33,764 nt of DNA. It comes from Methylobacterium symbioticum (GTDB taxonomy: Bacteria > Pseudomonadota > Alphaproteobacteria > Rhizobiales > Beijerinckiaceae). The notes under the pieces are model-generated. The model saw nothing but the letters and a program-made list of their open reading frames with translations, was not told the DNA's origin and did no database searches. The first letter of the stretch is position 1, and each line of letters starts with the position of its first letter. A program made the translations under genes and the position numbers. Location of the stretch: positions 1 to 33,764 of the forward strand of contig NZ_CABFPH010000059.1 of the NCBI RefSeq assembly GCF_902141845.1, written 5' to 3'. Of this stretch, positions 14,296-22,147 are shown one piece after another.

Positions 14296-15184
14296 ACGCC
14301 TTCACGAGGCCGAGCCGGGCGCGGCGCTTCTGCAGCCAGAGCACGGCGCAGAGCGAGACACCGATCACCGCGGCCGAGACCGCGGTGGTCAGGGTGCCGA
14401 GCGCGTAGATCTCCGGCGTCGTCACCGTCGTGGTCAGCCCCTGCAATTCGAGGGGCAGAGTGTTGCGCCCGCCGATCGCCTGGCTGGTGCGGGCGAGCTC
14501 GTCGAAGGACAGGGTGAAGCCGAACAGGGCGACGCCGACGAGGGACGGCGCCAGGATCGGCACCACCACATGGGTCAGCGTCTGCGCGCCGCTGGCGCCG
14601 AGGTCGCGCGCCGCCTCCTCGTAGGCCGGGCTGAAGCGGTTGAACACCGCGAACATGATCAGGAGGCCGAAGGGCAGCGTCCAGGTGAGATGCGCCCCGA
14701 GCGCCGAGGTATAGAGACCCATCGCGGTGCCGTGGTCCTGGAGGAACGACCAGCCGGTGGCGGCGGCCGCCGCCTTGATCGCGTCGTCGATCAGGCGGAA
14801 TTCCAGGCCGATCCCGAGCGAGACCACGATCGAGGGCACGATCAGGCTGGCGACCGCGAGCGCGAACAGCGCGCCCGAGCCGCGAAAGCCCTTGCGGAAG
14901 GCGAGGCCCGCGAAGAAGGCGAACACCACGCTCAGCACCATCGTGACGAGGCCGAGCCGAAGGGAGCGCCCGAAGGCCGCCCAGATGTCGACGACGCCCA
15001 CGCCCGCCCAGAGCCGCGAGAACCAGTGCGTCGAGACGCCGTTCAGCGGGAAGGTGAGCCCGCCCTGCGGGCCCTGGAAGCTCAGCACCAGGATCGTCAG
15101 CGTCGGCCCGTACAGGAACAGCACGTAGAGGGCGAAGACGGCCGCCAGGACGTAGAAGGCGAGGGTGCGGGGTCTGTCGTTCAC
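14294..15184 (-). CDS. ABC transporter permease, polyamine type (PotC-like)
   Basis: The second inner-membrane permease of a spermidine/putrescine-type importer. The 296-residue protein has about six membrane helices and the cytoplasmic EAA loop, seen as EEAARDLGASGAQTLTHVV with its P-I-L-AP end, which docks to the ATPase. The gene starts with GTG at 15182-15184, 1 base after the stop of the first permease gene, with GGGAG 8 bases before it; translation is probably coupled. The N terminus carries a short positive lead and then a helix with FYVLAAVFALYVLFLYGP. It is the last gene of the operon, ended by the hairpin at 14259-14295. The substrate is not settled by sequence: polyamines are typical, but related systems carry other small cationic compounds or amino acids. 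Confidence 0.87.
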   Translation of the reverse strand: MNDRPRTLAFYVLAAVFALYVLFLYGPTLTILVLSFQGPQGGLTFPLNGVSTHWFSRLWAGVGVVDIWAAFGRSLRLGLVTMVLSVVFAFFAGLAFRKGFRGSGALFALAVASLIVPSIVVSLGIGLEFRLIDDAIKAAAAATGWSFLQDHGTAMGLYTSALGAHLTWTLPFGLLIMFAVFNRFSPAYEEAARDLGASGAQTLTHVVVPILAPSLVGVALFGFTLSFDELARTSQAIGGRNTLPLELQGLTTTVTTPEIYALGTLTTAVSAAVIGVSLCAVLWLQKRRARLGLVKA

Positions 15185-15185
15185 G

Positions 15186-16127
15186 CTAGAGCTCCCGCCG
15201 CAGGTCGATGAGCCGCGTCAGACCGGCGATGATCAGCATCACGGCACCGAGCAGCACCATCGCGTTGGCGGCGGCGGCCGGGAATTGCAGATAGGACATC
15301 TGCACCTGGATCACCTTGCCGACCGAGGCGATCTGCTGGCCGCCCATCACGCCCACCGTGACGAAATCGCCCATCACCAGGGTGATCACGAAGATCGAGC
15401 CGATGGCGATGCCGGGCTTGGTGAGCGGCAGGATCACGCTCCACAGGGTCTGCCAGCCGGAGGCGCCCGCATCGTAGGCGGCCTCGATCAGCGCCCGGTC
15501 GATCCGCGCCATCGCGTTGAAGATCGGCACGATCATGAACACGGTGTAGAGGTGGACGAAGGCCAGCGTCACCGCGAAGTCGGAATAGAGCAGGCCCTCG
15601 ATCGGCGCGCGGATCAGGCCGAGCCCCATCAGCGTGTCGTTGACGAGCCCGTTGCGCCCGAGCAGCGGGATCCAGGAGATCATCCGGATCACGTTCGAGG
15701 TCCAGAACGGGATCGTGCAGAGCAGGAACAGCACCGTCTGCATCGTCCGGGTGCGGACATGGAAGGCCAGGAAATAGGCCACCGTGAACCCGACGAGCAG
15801 CGTCGACGCCCAGGTCAGCGCGCAGAGCTTGAGAGTCGAGAGGTAGGTCCGCGCGGTCGTGCAGAGGTCCGAGGCGTTCAGGCAGCCCTCGAAGATGTCC
15901 CGGTAGTTCTGCAGGGTGAAGGCGGGAATGATCTCGTACTCGTTGTACTCCCAGAAGCTGACCATCAGAGTCAGGGCGAGCGGGATCGCCAGGAAGACGA
16001 GGAAGACGAGCGCCAGCGGCCCCGCCTGGAGATAGGCGAGGCGCTGCCGGCGGCGCTCTTCCGTGCGCAGGCCCGGCGCGGCGGGGGCGGCGGCGTCCGC
16101 CGGGGCGGGGAGGGCGAGGTCGGTCAT
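15186..16127 (-). CDS. ABC transporter permease, polyamine type (PotB-like)
   Basis: First permease of the importer, 313 residues, with about six membrane helices and the EAA loop IEAAYDAGASGWQTLWSVIL, ending PLTKPG. The region IPFWTSNVIRMISWIPLLGRNGLVN is the conserved PotB-like stretch before the third helix (positions about 160-184). A Pro/Ala-rich N-terminal tail of about 30 residues precedes the first helix, which is longer than usual. The ATG at 16125-16127 has GGGA 9 bases upstream. A GC-rich hairpin (16148-16169) separates it from the binding-protein gene, so expression of the permeases is probably lower than that of the binding protein. Confidence 0.87.
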   Translation of the reverse strand: MTDLALPAPADAAAPAAPGLRTEERRRQRLAYLQAGPLALVFLVFLAIPLALTLMVSFWEYNEYEIIPAFTLQNYRDIFEGCLNASDLCTTARTYLSTLKLCALTWASTLLVGFTVAYFLAFHVRTRTMQTVLFLLCTIPFWTSNVIRMISWIPLLGRNGLVNDTLMGLGLIRAPIEGLLYSDFAVTLAFVHLYTVFMIVPIFNAMARIDRALIEAAYDAGASGWQTLWSVILPLTKPGIAIGSIFVITLVMGDFVTVGVMGGQQIASVGKVIQVQMSYLQFPAAAANAMVLLGAVMLIIAGLTRLIDLRREL

Positions 16128-16147
16128 GAACGGTCCCGCAGGCTGTT

Positions 16148-16169
16148 CCTCCCCCGCCTGCGGGGGAGG
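16148..16169 (-). promoter_or_regulatory. Intercistronic hairpin between binding-protein and permease genes
   Basis: CCTCCCCCGC and GCGGGGGAGG form perfect 10-bp arms around 2 bases, within the 52-bp gap after the binding-protein stop codon. Such hairpins in ABC operons often protect the upstream message from 3' decay or partly stop transcription, giving more binding protein than permease. The role here is inferred from position. Confidence 0.6.
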
Positions 16170-16179
16170 GCTCGGCACG

Positions 16180-17454
16180 TCACGCCGCGATGAACTCGTT
16201 CCACTTGCGGACCATGTAGGTGTTCTCGTCCATCACCGCGTTCCAGCAGGCGACCGCGCCCATGCGGTCCTTGAACGAGCCGCCGTCGCGGGTGGCGCCG
16301 GCCTTCTCTAGCACGGTGCCGTCGGGGCCCTTGATGTCCTTCTCGGCGGGCTTGCCCTCCATCCAGTAGGCCCACTCGTAGGGCTCCATCTGCGCCTGGG
16401 CGGTCTCCAGCACCGCCGAGTAGTAGCCCTGGCGATTGAGGTAGGCGCCGGCCCAGCCGGAGAGGAACCAGTTGACGAAGTCGTAGGCCGCGTCGAGCTT
16501 GCGGCCGGTCAGCGTCTTCGGGATGCCGAAGCCCGAGGCCCAGGCGCGGTAGCCCTCCTTGAGCGGCTGGTACACGCACGGCACGCCCTGCGAGCGCACC
16601 TTGGTGACGGCGGGCGACCACATCGACTGGATCACCGTCTCGCCGGAGGCCATCAGGTTCACGGATTCGTTGAAGTCCTGCCAGAAGGCCCGGAACTGGC
16701 CTGCGCGCTTGGCCTCGATCAGGAGCTTGATGGTGCGGTCGATCTCCGCCTTCGTCATGTTGCCCTTGTCGGCATAGGTGTAGTCGCCGGTCGCCTCCAC
16801 CACCATCGCGGCATCCATGATGCCGATCGAGGGGATGTTGAGGATCGAGGCTTTGCCCTTGAACTCCGGATTCAGAAGCTCCTTCCAGCTCGCGATCGGC
16901 CGCTTGATCAGATCGGGCCGGATGCCGAGCGTGTCGGCATTGTAGGTGGTCGGGATCAGCGTGATCCACTCGGTCGGGGCGGTCGCGAACGTCTTGCCGG
17001 TCTGCCCCTCCAGATAGAACACCTTCTTGGGCGCCGTGCCCTGGTCGCCGATCGCCTTGCCGTCGAGCATGCCCTTGGTGAAGACGGAGGTGATCTTGTC
17101 GGCGTACTTGATCCGTTTGGCGTCCATGCCCATCAGGTTGCCGGAGGGCACGATCTTCTTCAGGCTGAAATACTCGGTGTCGACGAGGTCGAAGGAGTTC
17201 GGCTGCGTCACCACCCGCTTCGTCACCTCGTCGGTCACCACCGGGATGTAGTCGATGGTGATGCCGAGATCCTCCTTCACCTTCCGTGCGATGTCGGCGG
17301 ACTGGTTCACGGCCGTGCCGAGGTAGCGCAGCGTCACCGGCTCGGCGGCATGGATCGCCGGGAAGCCGGTGATCGGGCCGGCGCCGAGCGCGAGCCCCGC
17401 GGCGCCGGCTCCCTTCAGCAGGCTGCGGCGGGTGGGGGTGCTGGTCTCGCTCAT
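16180..17454 (-). CDS. Periplasmic binding protein of polyamine-type ABC importer, Tat signal
   Basis: A 424-residue extracellular solute-binding protein of the PotD/Fbp-like class. The N terminus TPTRRSLLKGAGAAGL is a clear Tat signal (RRSLLK), followed by an AEP cleavage region near residue 37, so it is exported folded. The mature part has two lobes: VTLRYLGTAVNQS, ITIDYIPVVTDEV, then PTTYNADTLGI, GKASILNIPSIGI and WSPAVTKV, typical of the group. At 424 residues it is longer than E. coli PotD (about 350). The start ATG at 17452-17454 follows AGGGAAC. It sits between the ATPase gene (44 bp upstream) and the permeases. The ligand cannot be told; polyamine or a related organic cation is the family default. 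Confidence 0.87.
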   Translation of the reverse strand: MSETSTPTRRSLLKGAGAAGLALGAGPITGFPAIHAAEPVTLRYLGTAVNQSADIARKVKEDLGITIDYIPVVTDEVTKRVVTQPNSFDLVDTEYFSLKKIVPSGNLMGMDAKRIKYADKITSVFTKGMLDGKAIGDQGTAPKKVFYLEGQTGKTFATAPTEWITLIPTTYNADTLGIRPDLIKRPIASWKELLNPEFKGKASILNIPSIGIMDAAMVVEATGDYTYADKGNMTKAEIDRTIKLLIEAKRAGQFRAFWQDFNESVNLMASGETVIQSMWSPAVTKVRSQGVPCVYQPLKEGYRAWASGFGIPKTLTGRKLDAAYDFVNWFLSGWAGAYLNRQGYYSAVLETAQAQMEPYEWAYWMEGKPAEKDIKGPDGTVLEKAGATRDGGSFKDRMGAVACWNAVMDENTYMVRKWNEFIAA

Positions 17455-17498
17455 GGCGTGGCTGTTCCCTGTCCTGGATCCGGATGACGTCGACATGC

Positions 17499-18524
17499 TC
17501 AGGCGTTCAGGCGGTGGGCGGCCTCCGGGTCCCAGCCGACAGCGACCACGTCGCCGAGGCCGAGCGGCGCGGCGGCGAAGGCCCGGTCGCTGAGGATCGC
17601 CGTCAGCGCCGCCGGCCCCTCGGAGGGACGCCCTGGCCCATCCATGTCGGGGGCGAGAAGGTCGAGGCCGGCATGGTCGAGGCCGATATGCACGCTGGTG
17701 CCCTGGTACTCGACGGCGACGACGCGGGCCGGGCGGGCATCGGGCCCGGCATCGGGGCCGAGCCGCATCCGGTCCGCGCGCACGGCGACCGGCCCGTCGG
17801 GCAGCGCGATCACGTTGTGGCCGCCGATGAAGCGGGCCACGAAGGCGGTGGCGGGCCGTTCGAACACGGTGCGCGGGTCGGCCGCCTGCTCGATGCGCCC
17901 GGCATTCATCACCACCACGAGGTCGGAGAGCGCCATCGCCTCCTCCTGGCTGTGGGTGACGTGGATGAAGGTCAGCCCGAGGTCCTTCTGGATCCGCTTC
18001 AGCTCGACCCGCATGCGCACGCGCAGGAACGGGTCGAGAGCCGAGAGCGGCTCGTCGAGCAGAAGCACCTTGGGCTCGGTGACGAGCGCGCGCGCGAGCG
18101 CCACGCGCTGCTGCTGCCCACCAGAGAGCTGGGCCGGCAGCCGCTCGGCGAGGTGGCCCATCTGCACCAGATCGAGCATCGCCAGGGCGCGGGCCCGGCG
18201 CTCGGCCTTCGGGCGCCCGCGCATCCGCAGGCTGAAGGCGACATTGTCCCGGCAGTTCAGGTGCGGGAACAGCGCGTAGCTCTGGAACATCATCGCGGTG
18301 CCGCGCTCGGCCGGCGCCGCGTCGCCCACCGAGCGGGGGCCGATCACCACGTCGCCGTCGGTCACGGCCTCGTGGCCGCCGATCATGCGCAGCGTCGTGG
18401 TCTTGCCGCAGCCCGAGGGGCCGAGCAGGCAGCAATACGCGCCGGACCGGACCTTCAGGTCGATCCCGTCCACGGCGATCGTGTCGCCGTAGCGCTTGGT
18501 CAGCCGGATCAGCTCGACGTCCAT
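17499..18524 (-). CDS. ABC transporter ATP-binding protein (PotA-like)
   Basis: The 341-residue ATPase of the importer. Walker A GPSGCGKT is at 35-42, the Q-loop at Q81, the signature LSGGQQQR at 133-140, Walker B VLLLDEP at 153-159 and the switch histidine H191 in HVTHSQEEA. After about residue 230 comes the regulatory TOBE-type barrel found in PotA, MalK and related proteins. The ATG at 18522-18524 has GGGAGGAC before it, one of the best ribosome-binding sites in the window. It is the first gene of the operon ATPase, binding protein, permease, permease, all on the minus strand. The 169-bp upstream gap carries two inverted repeats and a possible promoter. Confidence 0.9.
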   Translation of the reverse strand: MDVELIRLTKRYGDTIAVDGIDLKVRSGAYCCLLGPSGCGKTTTLRMIGGHEAVTDGDVVIGPRSVGDAAPAERGTAMMFQSYALFPHLNCRDNVAFSLRMRGRPKAERRARALAMLDLVQMGHLAERLPAQLSGGQQQRVALARALVTEPKVLLLDEPLSALDPFLRVRMRVELKRIQKDLGLTFIHVTHSQEEAMALSDLVVVMNAGRIEQAADPRTVFERPATAFVARFIGGHNVIALPDGPVAVRADRMRLGPDAGPDARPARVVAVEYQGTSVHIGLDHAGLDLLAPDMDGPGRPSEGPAALTAILSDRAFAAAPLGLGDVVAVGWDPEAAHRLNA

Positions 18525-18580
18525 GCGGTCCTCCCCGCCGAGTGGGGAGCAAGGGGCAGGCCAGGGCCGGCGCCCCCGGT

Positions 18581-18600
18581 CGCTCACGCGCTCGTGAGCG
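18581..18600. promoter_or_regulatory. Inverted repeat in the leader of the ABC operon
   Basis: CGCTCACG and CGTGAGCG form perfect 8-bp arms with a CGCT centre, 57 bases upstream of the ATPase start codon. It may be an operator or a leader hairpin. No regulator gene is adjacent. Confidence 0.4.
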
Positions 18601-18639
18601 AACCTCCCGAATCGCGGGCTGATCTGCCCGAAACAGAGC

Positions 18640-18681
18640 ACCCCTGCATCATTTCTGTGCAGGGGTTCGAGAGGCTGTCAA
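18640..18681 (-). promoter_or_regulatory. Possible promoter of the ABC operon with overlapping inverted repeat
   Basis: On the minus strand TTGACA (18676-18681) is a perfect -35 box; 17 bases further lies ACAGAA, a poor -10. The -10 region and beyond fall inside an inverted repeat ACCCCTGCA (18640-18648) and TGCAGGGGT (18658-18666) with a 9-base, AT-richer centre. The repeat could be a repressor site over the promoter or the terminator of the CobW gene that ends at 18694. I cannot choose between the two. Confidence 0.35.
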
Positions 18682-18693
18682 TTTGGAGCGTGG

Positions 18694-19689
18694 TCAGGCC
18701 CGGCAGGATTCGAAGCCAGACCGGATCGCCTCCGGGTCGAGGTTGCGCCCGATGAAGACCACGCGCGAGACGCGCGGCTCGTCGGCCCGCCAATCCGCCT
18801 GAAGGTCGCCATCGAGGATCATGTGCACGCCCTGGAAGACGAAGCGCTTCGGCTCGTCCGGGAAGGCGACGATGCCCTTGCAGCGCAGGATGTCCGGTCC
18901 CTGGACCTGAGTCAGGTTCGAGATCCAGGGCATGAACCGCTCCGGATCCACCGCGCCCTCGATCCGTGCCGAGACCGACTGGATGTCGGCGTCGTGGTGA
19001 TGGTGGTGGCCCTCCTCCAGGAACTCCGGCTCGATATCCAGGATCCGGCCGAGATCGAAGGCGTTGCGCTCCAGCACCGCGTCGAGGGGGACGGCGCAGT
19101 TCCGGGTCCGGTGGATCGTCGCGAGGGGGTTGATGCCCCGGATCTGCGCCTCGACCCGGTCGAGATCCTCCGCGGAGACGAGGTCCGCCTTGTTGAGCAG
19201 GATCACGTCGGCGAAGGCGATCTGGTTCCGGGCCTCGGGGGCGTCCGTCAGACGGTCCGAGAGCCATTTGGCGTCGGCCACCGTCACCACCGCGTCGAGA
19301 CGGGCGGCCTCGCCTACGTCCTGGTCCACGAAGAAGGTCTGGGCGACGGGGGCCGGATCGGCGAGCCCGGTCGTCTCGACGATGATCGCGTCGAACTTGC
19401 CGCGCCGCTTCACCAAGCCGTCCATGATCCGGATCAGGTCGCCGCGCACCGTGCAGCAGACGCAGCCGTTGTTCATCTCGAACACTTCCTCGTCGGCGCC
19501 GACGACGAGGTCGTTGTCGATGCCGATCTCACCGAACTCGTTGACGATCACGGCGTAGCGCTTGCCGTGGTTCTCGGTGAGGATCCGGTTCAGGAGCGTC
19601 GTCTTGCCGGCACCGAGATAGCCCGTGAGCACGGTGACGGGGATCTTGGAGGCCGCGGCGGACGCGGCTTCTGACATCGCTTCGGACAT
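18694..19689 (-). CDS. CobW/COG0523 family metal-chaperone GTPase
   Basis: A 331-residue G3E-type P-loop GTPase of the CobW/ZNG1/YjiA group, which delivers zinc, cobalt or other metals to target proteins. Walker A is GYLGAGKTT (23-31), the metal-site motif is CVCC (76-79), Walker B-like VETTGLADP follows, and the guanine-specificity motif is NKAD (166-169). Residues 228-232 are five consecutive histidines, a probable metal buffer, followed by the C-terminal CobW domain (DILRCKGIVAF, HMILDG). The start may be at codon 1 or at the ATG at codon 5. No cobalamin genes are near, so the metal is open; zinc is the commonest case. An AT-rich imperfect palindrome at 19751-19765 in its leader could be a metal-regulator site. 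Confidence 0.87.
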   Translation of the reverse strand: MSEAMSEAASAAASKIPVTVLTGYLGAGKTTLLNRILTENHGKRYAVIVNEFGEIGIDNDLVVGADEEVFEMNNGCVCCTVRGDLIRIMDGLVKRRGKFDAIIVETTGLADPAPVAQTFFVDQDVGEAARLDAVVTVADAKWLSDRLTDAPEARNQIAFADVILLNKADLVSAEDLDRVEAQIRGINPLATIHRTRNCAVPLDAVLERNAFDLGRILDIEPEFLEEGHHHHHDADIQSVSARIEGAVDPERFMPWISNLTQVQGPDILRCKGIVAFPDEPKRFVFQGVHMILDGDLQADWRADEPRVSRVVFIGRNLDPEAIRSGFESCRA

Positions 19690-20088
19690 GACGGCTCTTC
19701 ACGATCGGCGGGGCGAACCCCGGGGATGCCGCACGGATGCGGCCGGTCCCTGTCATATTGTATCATCCGCCCCGGATGGAAGGTGTCACCGGAGGCCAGC
19801 GGGTCGGCGGTCCGCCGGGAGGAATGAGCAATTTTGTGCAGGGCCTTTCGCAGGTTTGAACAGAAAGCGCTCAAAGAATTCAAAATTTACCGATCACATT
19901 CCCGCAGCCGCGCGGTTTTTTCACGGCATAATCGTCCGGGTTGTGCTATAGGCCAAGCCTGTTCTCGGTCCGGCAGGAATTGGAATGCTCAGATCGGGAG
20001 AGGCAATCCTTCCGGGGATCGGAGCGGCGCATGGCCTGTTCCGAAACTCTGGAGAGAGCGGTGGTTTCGATGGTTCCGGAGGGCACCC
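19690..20088. other. Intergenic region between CobW gene and a small downstream gene
   Basis: About 400 bases without a gene that I can support. It is the most AT-rich stretch in this half of the window (for example AATTCAAAATTTACC near 19877 and TTTTTTCACGGCATAAT near 19916). It carries divergent promoters by position: to the left the CobW gene, to the right the small frame at 20089. TGCTATAGG at 19945-19953 looks like an extended -10 without a good -35. No RNA gene was recognised. Confidence 0.4.
19751..19765 (-). promoter_or_regulatory. AT-rich imperfect palindrome upstream of the CobW gene
   Basis: TGTCATATTGTATCA is an imperfect inverted repeat lying 62-76 bases before the CobW start. 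On the minus strand it contains TACAAT, a good -10 hexamer. Zur-type sites in alphaproteobacteria are AT-rich palindromes of similar size before COG0523 genes, so zinc control is possible, but the match to a Zur consensus is poor. Confidence 0.3.
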
Positions 20089-20304
20089 TTGCTTAACCTG
20101 CAGGCCGCAGTGCAGCGCTCGGCTCGGGCCGAGACACTCGGGCAGATCGCCGACCTCGTCGGGTGCTCGGTGGAGGCGCTCAGTGATGGGCGCGGTCGCC
20201 CCGACCTGCGCGAGGTTCTCGAACTGGTGAGTCTGTGGCCGGTGCTCGACGCCACCACCCGCACCCGTCTCCTCGACGAAGCCCGCCGGGCCGCGACGGC
20301 GTGA
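20089..20304 (+). CDS. Small hypothetical protein, helix-turn-helix-like (TTG start)
   Basis: I do not recognise this 71-residue protein. The frame has strong Methylobacterium-like codon use from LNLQAAVQRSARAETLGQ, through IADLVGCSVEALSDGRGRPD, to LVSLWPVLDATTRTRLLDEA. The segment LGQIADLVGCSVEALSDGRG resembles a helix-turn-helix, and the second half is helical and acidic/basic mixed. GGAGGG lies 5 bases before the TTG at 20089, which is why I chose it; the longer open frame upstream lacks such codon use. Possible role: a small DNA-binding or anti-regulator protein, but this is weak. Confidence 0.45.
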   Translation: MLNLQAAVQRSARAETLGQIADLVGCSVEALSDGRGRPDLREVLELVSLWPVLDATTRTRLLDEARRAATA

Positions 20305-20496
20305 ACGGCCGCGCCTGACCCTCTCCGACGCCGAAGCGGCCGCCGACCCGGCGAACGGAGACGCCTCGGCGCCGGCTCGACAGCATGGTCTGCGGACGGG
20401 GATGCCGGATTTGCGAACGAAATTGCGGCCCACTCAGAGCCTGTTGGAGCGGGATCGGCTGATCCTCCCGCAGAGATCCGGCTCATCCCACCAAAC

Positions 20497-20609
20497 CACC
20501 TCATCCTGAGGTGCGATGCGACAGCCGAGCCTCAAAGGAGGCCTCCAGGGATCACCGCGCTATCTGGAGGGCTCCTTCGAGGCCGCTGTCGCGGCACCTC
20601 AGGATGAGG
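20497..20609. repeat. Dispersed palindromic repeat family 1, full copy B
   Basis: A 113-bp nested palindrome closely matching 4638-4752. Outer ends are CACCTCATCCTGAGGTGC and GCACCTCAGGATGAGG; next inward GCGACAGC pairs with GCTGTCGC, and GCCTCCAG with CTGGAGGGC. The inner core GGAGGCCTCCAGGGATC is the same in both copies, while the GCGACAGC arms differ but co-vary to keep pairing. This points to selection on, or origin as, a folded structure. Confidence 0.75.
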
Positions 20610-20675
20610 CCGAGGACAGGATCAGCGGCGTGAACACCCGCTCGATCCGCTCAGACAGAGTCTCGATCGGGTAGA

Positions 20676-20719
20676 GCATTTTCCGCAGAAGTGATTGCCG
20701 GTTCTGCGAAATAAAATGC
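20676..20719. repeat. Palindromic repeat family 2, copy 1
   Basis: GCATTTT pairs with AAAATGC and CCGCAGAA with TTCTGCG around a centre AAGTGATTGCCGG. The centre (AAGTG, four bases, CCGGTTC) is shared with 28994-29038, where the arms differ. This is the layout of a short palindrome that is very common between genes of Rhizobiales. The role is unknown. Confidence 0.6.
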
Positions 20720-20761
20720 GGCCTCATCAATCAGATAGAGCGTTTTTCGTGATCCAATGAT

Positions 20762-21103
20762 CTAGCGCGTGCTTTTGTCTGGCTTCCAAGTCTGCGCTGC
20801 GATCTCCGCCGTCTCGACCAGGGCGGCGTAGAGCCCGGGCTCTGCATCGTGCGCGCCGGCGCGGATCGCCCGAGCCAGCCGTCCGGCGCGATCACCCCCA
20901 TCATCCGCCACCGTTGCGAGGGCGCGCGCCCAGGCGGCCTCCCGCGCGCCCTCGGCCTCCATTTCGCGCATGACGATGCCGATCGCGTTGGCCACCATCA
21001 GGGCGACGAAGCGCGGCCGGCCGGCGAGGCCGGGGGCGACCTCGTCGAGCAGGGCTTGCCGTGCAACCTCGAGGAGGGCGCGGCCATGGGGCTCGTCGTG
21101 CAT
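20762..21103 (-). CDS. DUF6285 / LvaB-like small protein
   Basis: A 113-residue helical protein that fits the DUF6285 group: a helix with ALLEVARQALLDEVAPGL, a GRPRFVALMVANAIGIVMREM core (the R-F-x-x-x-M-x-A-N-A motif is the family mark), and a C-terminal helical bundle. Proteins of this kind accompany APH-type kinases in acyl-CoA operons. In Pseudomonas putida the small partner LvaB is needed for the kinase LvaA to phosphorylate 4-hydroxyacyl-CoA. I infer the same partner role here. The ATG at 21101-21103 lies 2 bases after the kinase stop, so translation is coupled. It is the last gene of the operon. Confidence 0.7.
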   Translation of the reverse strand: MHDEPHGRALLEVARQALLDEVAPGLAGRPRFVALMVANAIGIVMREMEAEGAREAAWARALATVADDGGDRAGRLARAIRAGAHDAEPGLYAALVETAEIAAQTWKPDKSTR

Positions 21104-21105
21104 GG

Positions 21106-22143
21106 TCAGGCGCTCCAGGCGTCCGGGGCGGTCATGCGCAGGACGGCACGCTCCAACTCCGCCGCCATCCGCCCGGTCAGGGCGAGTTCCAGGGAGGTCT
21201 CGCGGCCGGAGACGTGGCGGAATCCCTGCTCGAGGGCGATCACGGCCCAGCGCAGATGGGCCATCACCTCCCAATAGGCCACGCGCGCCGGATCGACCGT
21301 GCCGCCGGCCTGCCTGTAGCCCTGGTAGAAGGCGGCGCGTGGGGCGATGCCGCCGGCCTCGAGATCGGGTCGCCCGAAGCGCCAGCAGGCGGCGCAGAAC
21401 CAGCCGAGATCCTGGGCCGGGTCGCCCCAGCCGGCGAATTCCCAATCGAGGATGGCGGTGAGGCCATCCGCGTCGACCATGTAGTTCCCGGTACGGAAGT
21501 CGCGATGCACCAGAGCGGGGGCCGGGCAGGGCAGGGCGTGCCGCTCCGCCCAGCGCAGGCCCCACTCGATGGCGGGGCGCGTCGCGCCGATCCCGTCGAG
21601 GCTCGCGCGCAGGGCCCGGATCTCGGCCCGCGCCGGATCGGGATCGGGGCCGCCCAGGAAGGCGAGGTCCGGCGGCGCCCCGCCGGTCGGAAGGATCGTG
21701 TGAATGCGTGCGAGCTGGCGCCCGAGCTCCTCCGCGAGCCGGGTGCGGTCGCCGCCGAGGCCCGCCTCCTTCACGATCCGGGGGCCGAGCCCGACGCCCG
21801 GCACGAGCCCCATCAGGGCGAAGGGCGCGCCGATCACGCCGGCATCGGCGCAGAAGCCGACGGGCTCCGGCACGCGCACGCCCGCGCGATGCGCCGCCTC
21901 GATCAGGCGGAATTCCTGTTCCCGCGTCCGGCTCGACGCGATCGTGGCCGCCGCGTCCTTGCGCAGGACGAAGTCCCGGGCGCGGTCCCCGATCACGCAG
22001 CGCAGTCGCCAGTTCTCCTGGATCGCGCCGCCGCTGAGCGGGCTGATCTCGGCGAGCGCGAGATCGGGCGCGCCGAGCCGTGCGGCGATCCAGTCGCGCA
22101 GGGCCGCACGGGGCTCCGCATCCAGCATCTCCGCGTCCCGCAT
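21106..22143 (-). CDS. APH-family kinase, likely acting on hydroxyacyl-CoA (LvaA/ACAD10-type)
   Basis: A 345-residue phosphotransferase with the aminoglycoside-phosphotransferase fold. Visible: LSGGAIQENWRL (glycine loop, about 37-48), the ATP lysine K62 in FVLRKD, the Brenner motif HRDFRTGNYMV (H213, R214, D215, N220) and ILDWEFAGWGDPAQDLGW (metal-binding D233 in place of DFG). This is the kinase type fused to acyl-CoA dehydrogenase in mammalian ACAD10/11 and called LvaA in P. putida, where it phosphorylates the 4-hydroxyl of 4-hydroxyacyl-CoA. The ATG at 22141-22143 lies 4 bases after the SDR stop. Antibiotic resistance is unlikely given the company of acyl-CoA enzymes. The substrate is inferred. 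Confidence 0.82.
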   Translation of the reverse strand: MRDAEMLDAEPRAALRDWIAARLGAPDLALAEISPLSGGAIQENWRLRCVIGDRARDFVLRKDAAATIASSRTREQEFRLIEAAHRAGVRVPEPVGFCADAGVIGAPFALMGLVPGVGLGPRIVKEAGLGGDRTRLAEELGRQLARIHTILPTGGAPPDLAFLGGPDPDPARAEIRALRASLDGIGATRPAIEWGLRWAERHALPCPAPALVHRDFRTGNYMVDADGLTAILDWEFAGWGDPAQDLGWFCAACWRFGRPDLEAGGIAPRAAFYQGYRQAGGTVDPARVAYWEVMAHLRWAVIALEQGFRHVSGRETSLELALTGRMAAELERAVLRMTAPDAWSA

Positions 22144-22147
22144 GGGG

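Larger units (their letters stand above)
20305..20761. other. Intergenic region rich in repeats
   Basis: 457 bases without a supported gene. It holds a full copy of repeat family 1 (20497-20609) with its 27-base left extension from 20470, and a copy of repeat family 2 (20676-20719). TAGAGCATTTT (20672-20682) and TAGAGCGTTTTTCG (20734-20747) are similar runs about 60 bases apart. The region separates the small gene at 20089 from the end of the acyl-CoA operon. Confidence 0.6.

Noticed and set aside
19690..19830. Possible cobalamin riboswitch before the CobW-type gene
   Set aside because: No B12-box (GCCACTG-like) or matching helices could be seen, and no cobalamin genes are nearby.
21106..22143. 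Aminoglycoside resistance gene
   Set aside because: The APH fold is present, but the gene lies inside an acyl-CoA operon with an ACAD11-like gene and a DUF6285 partner; a metabolic kinase fits far better.
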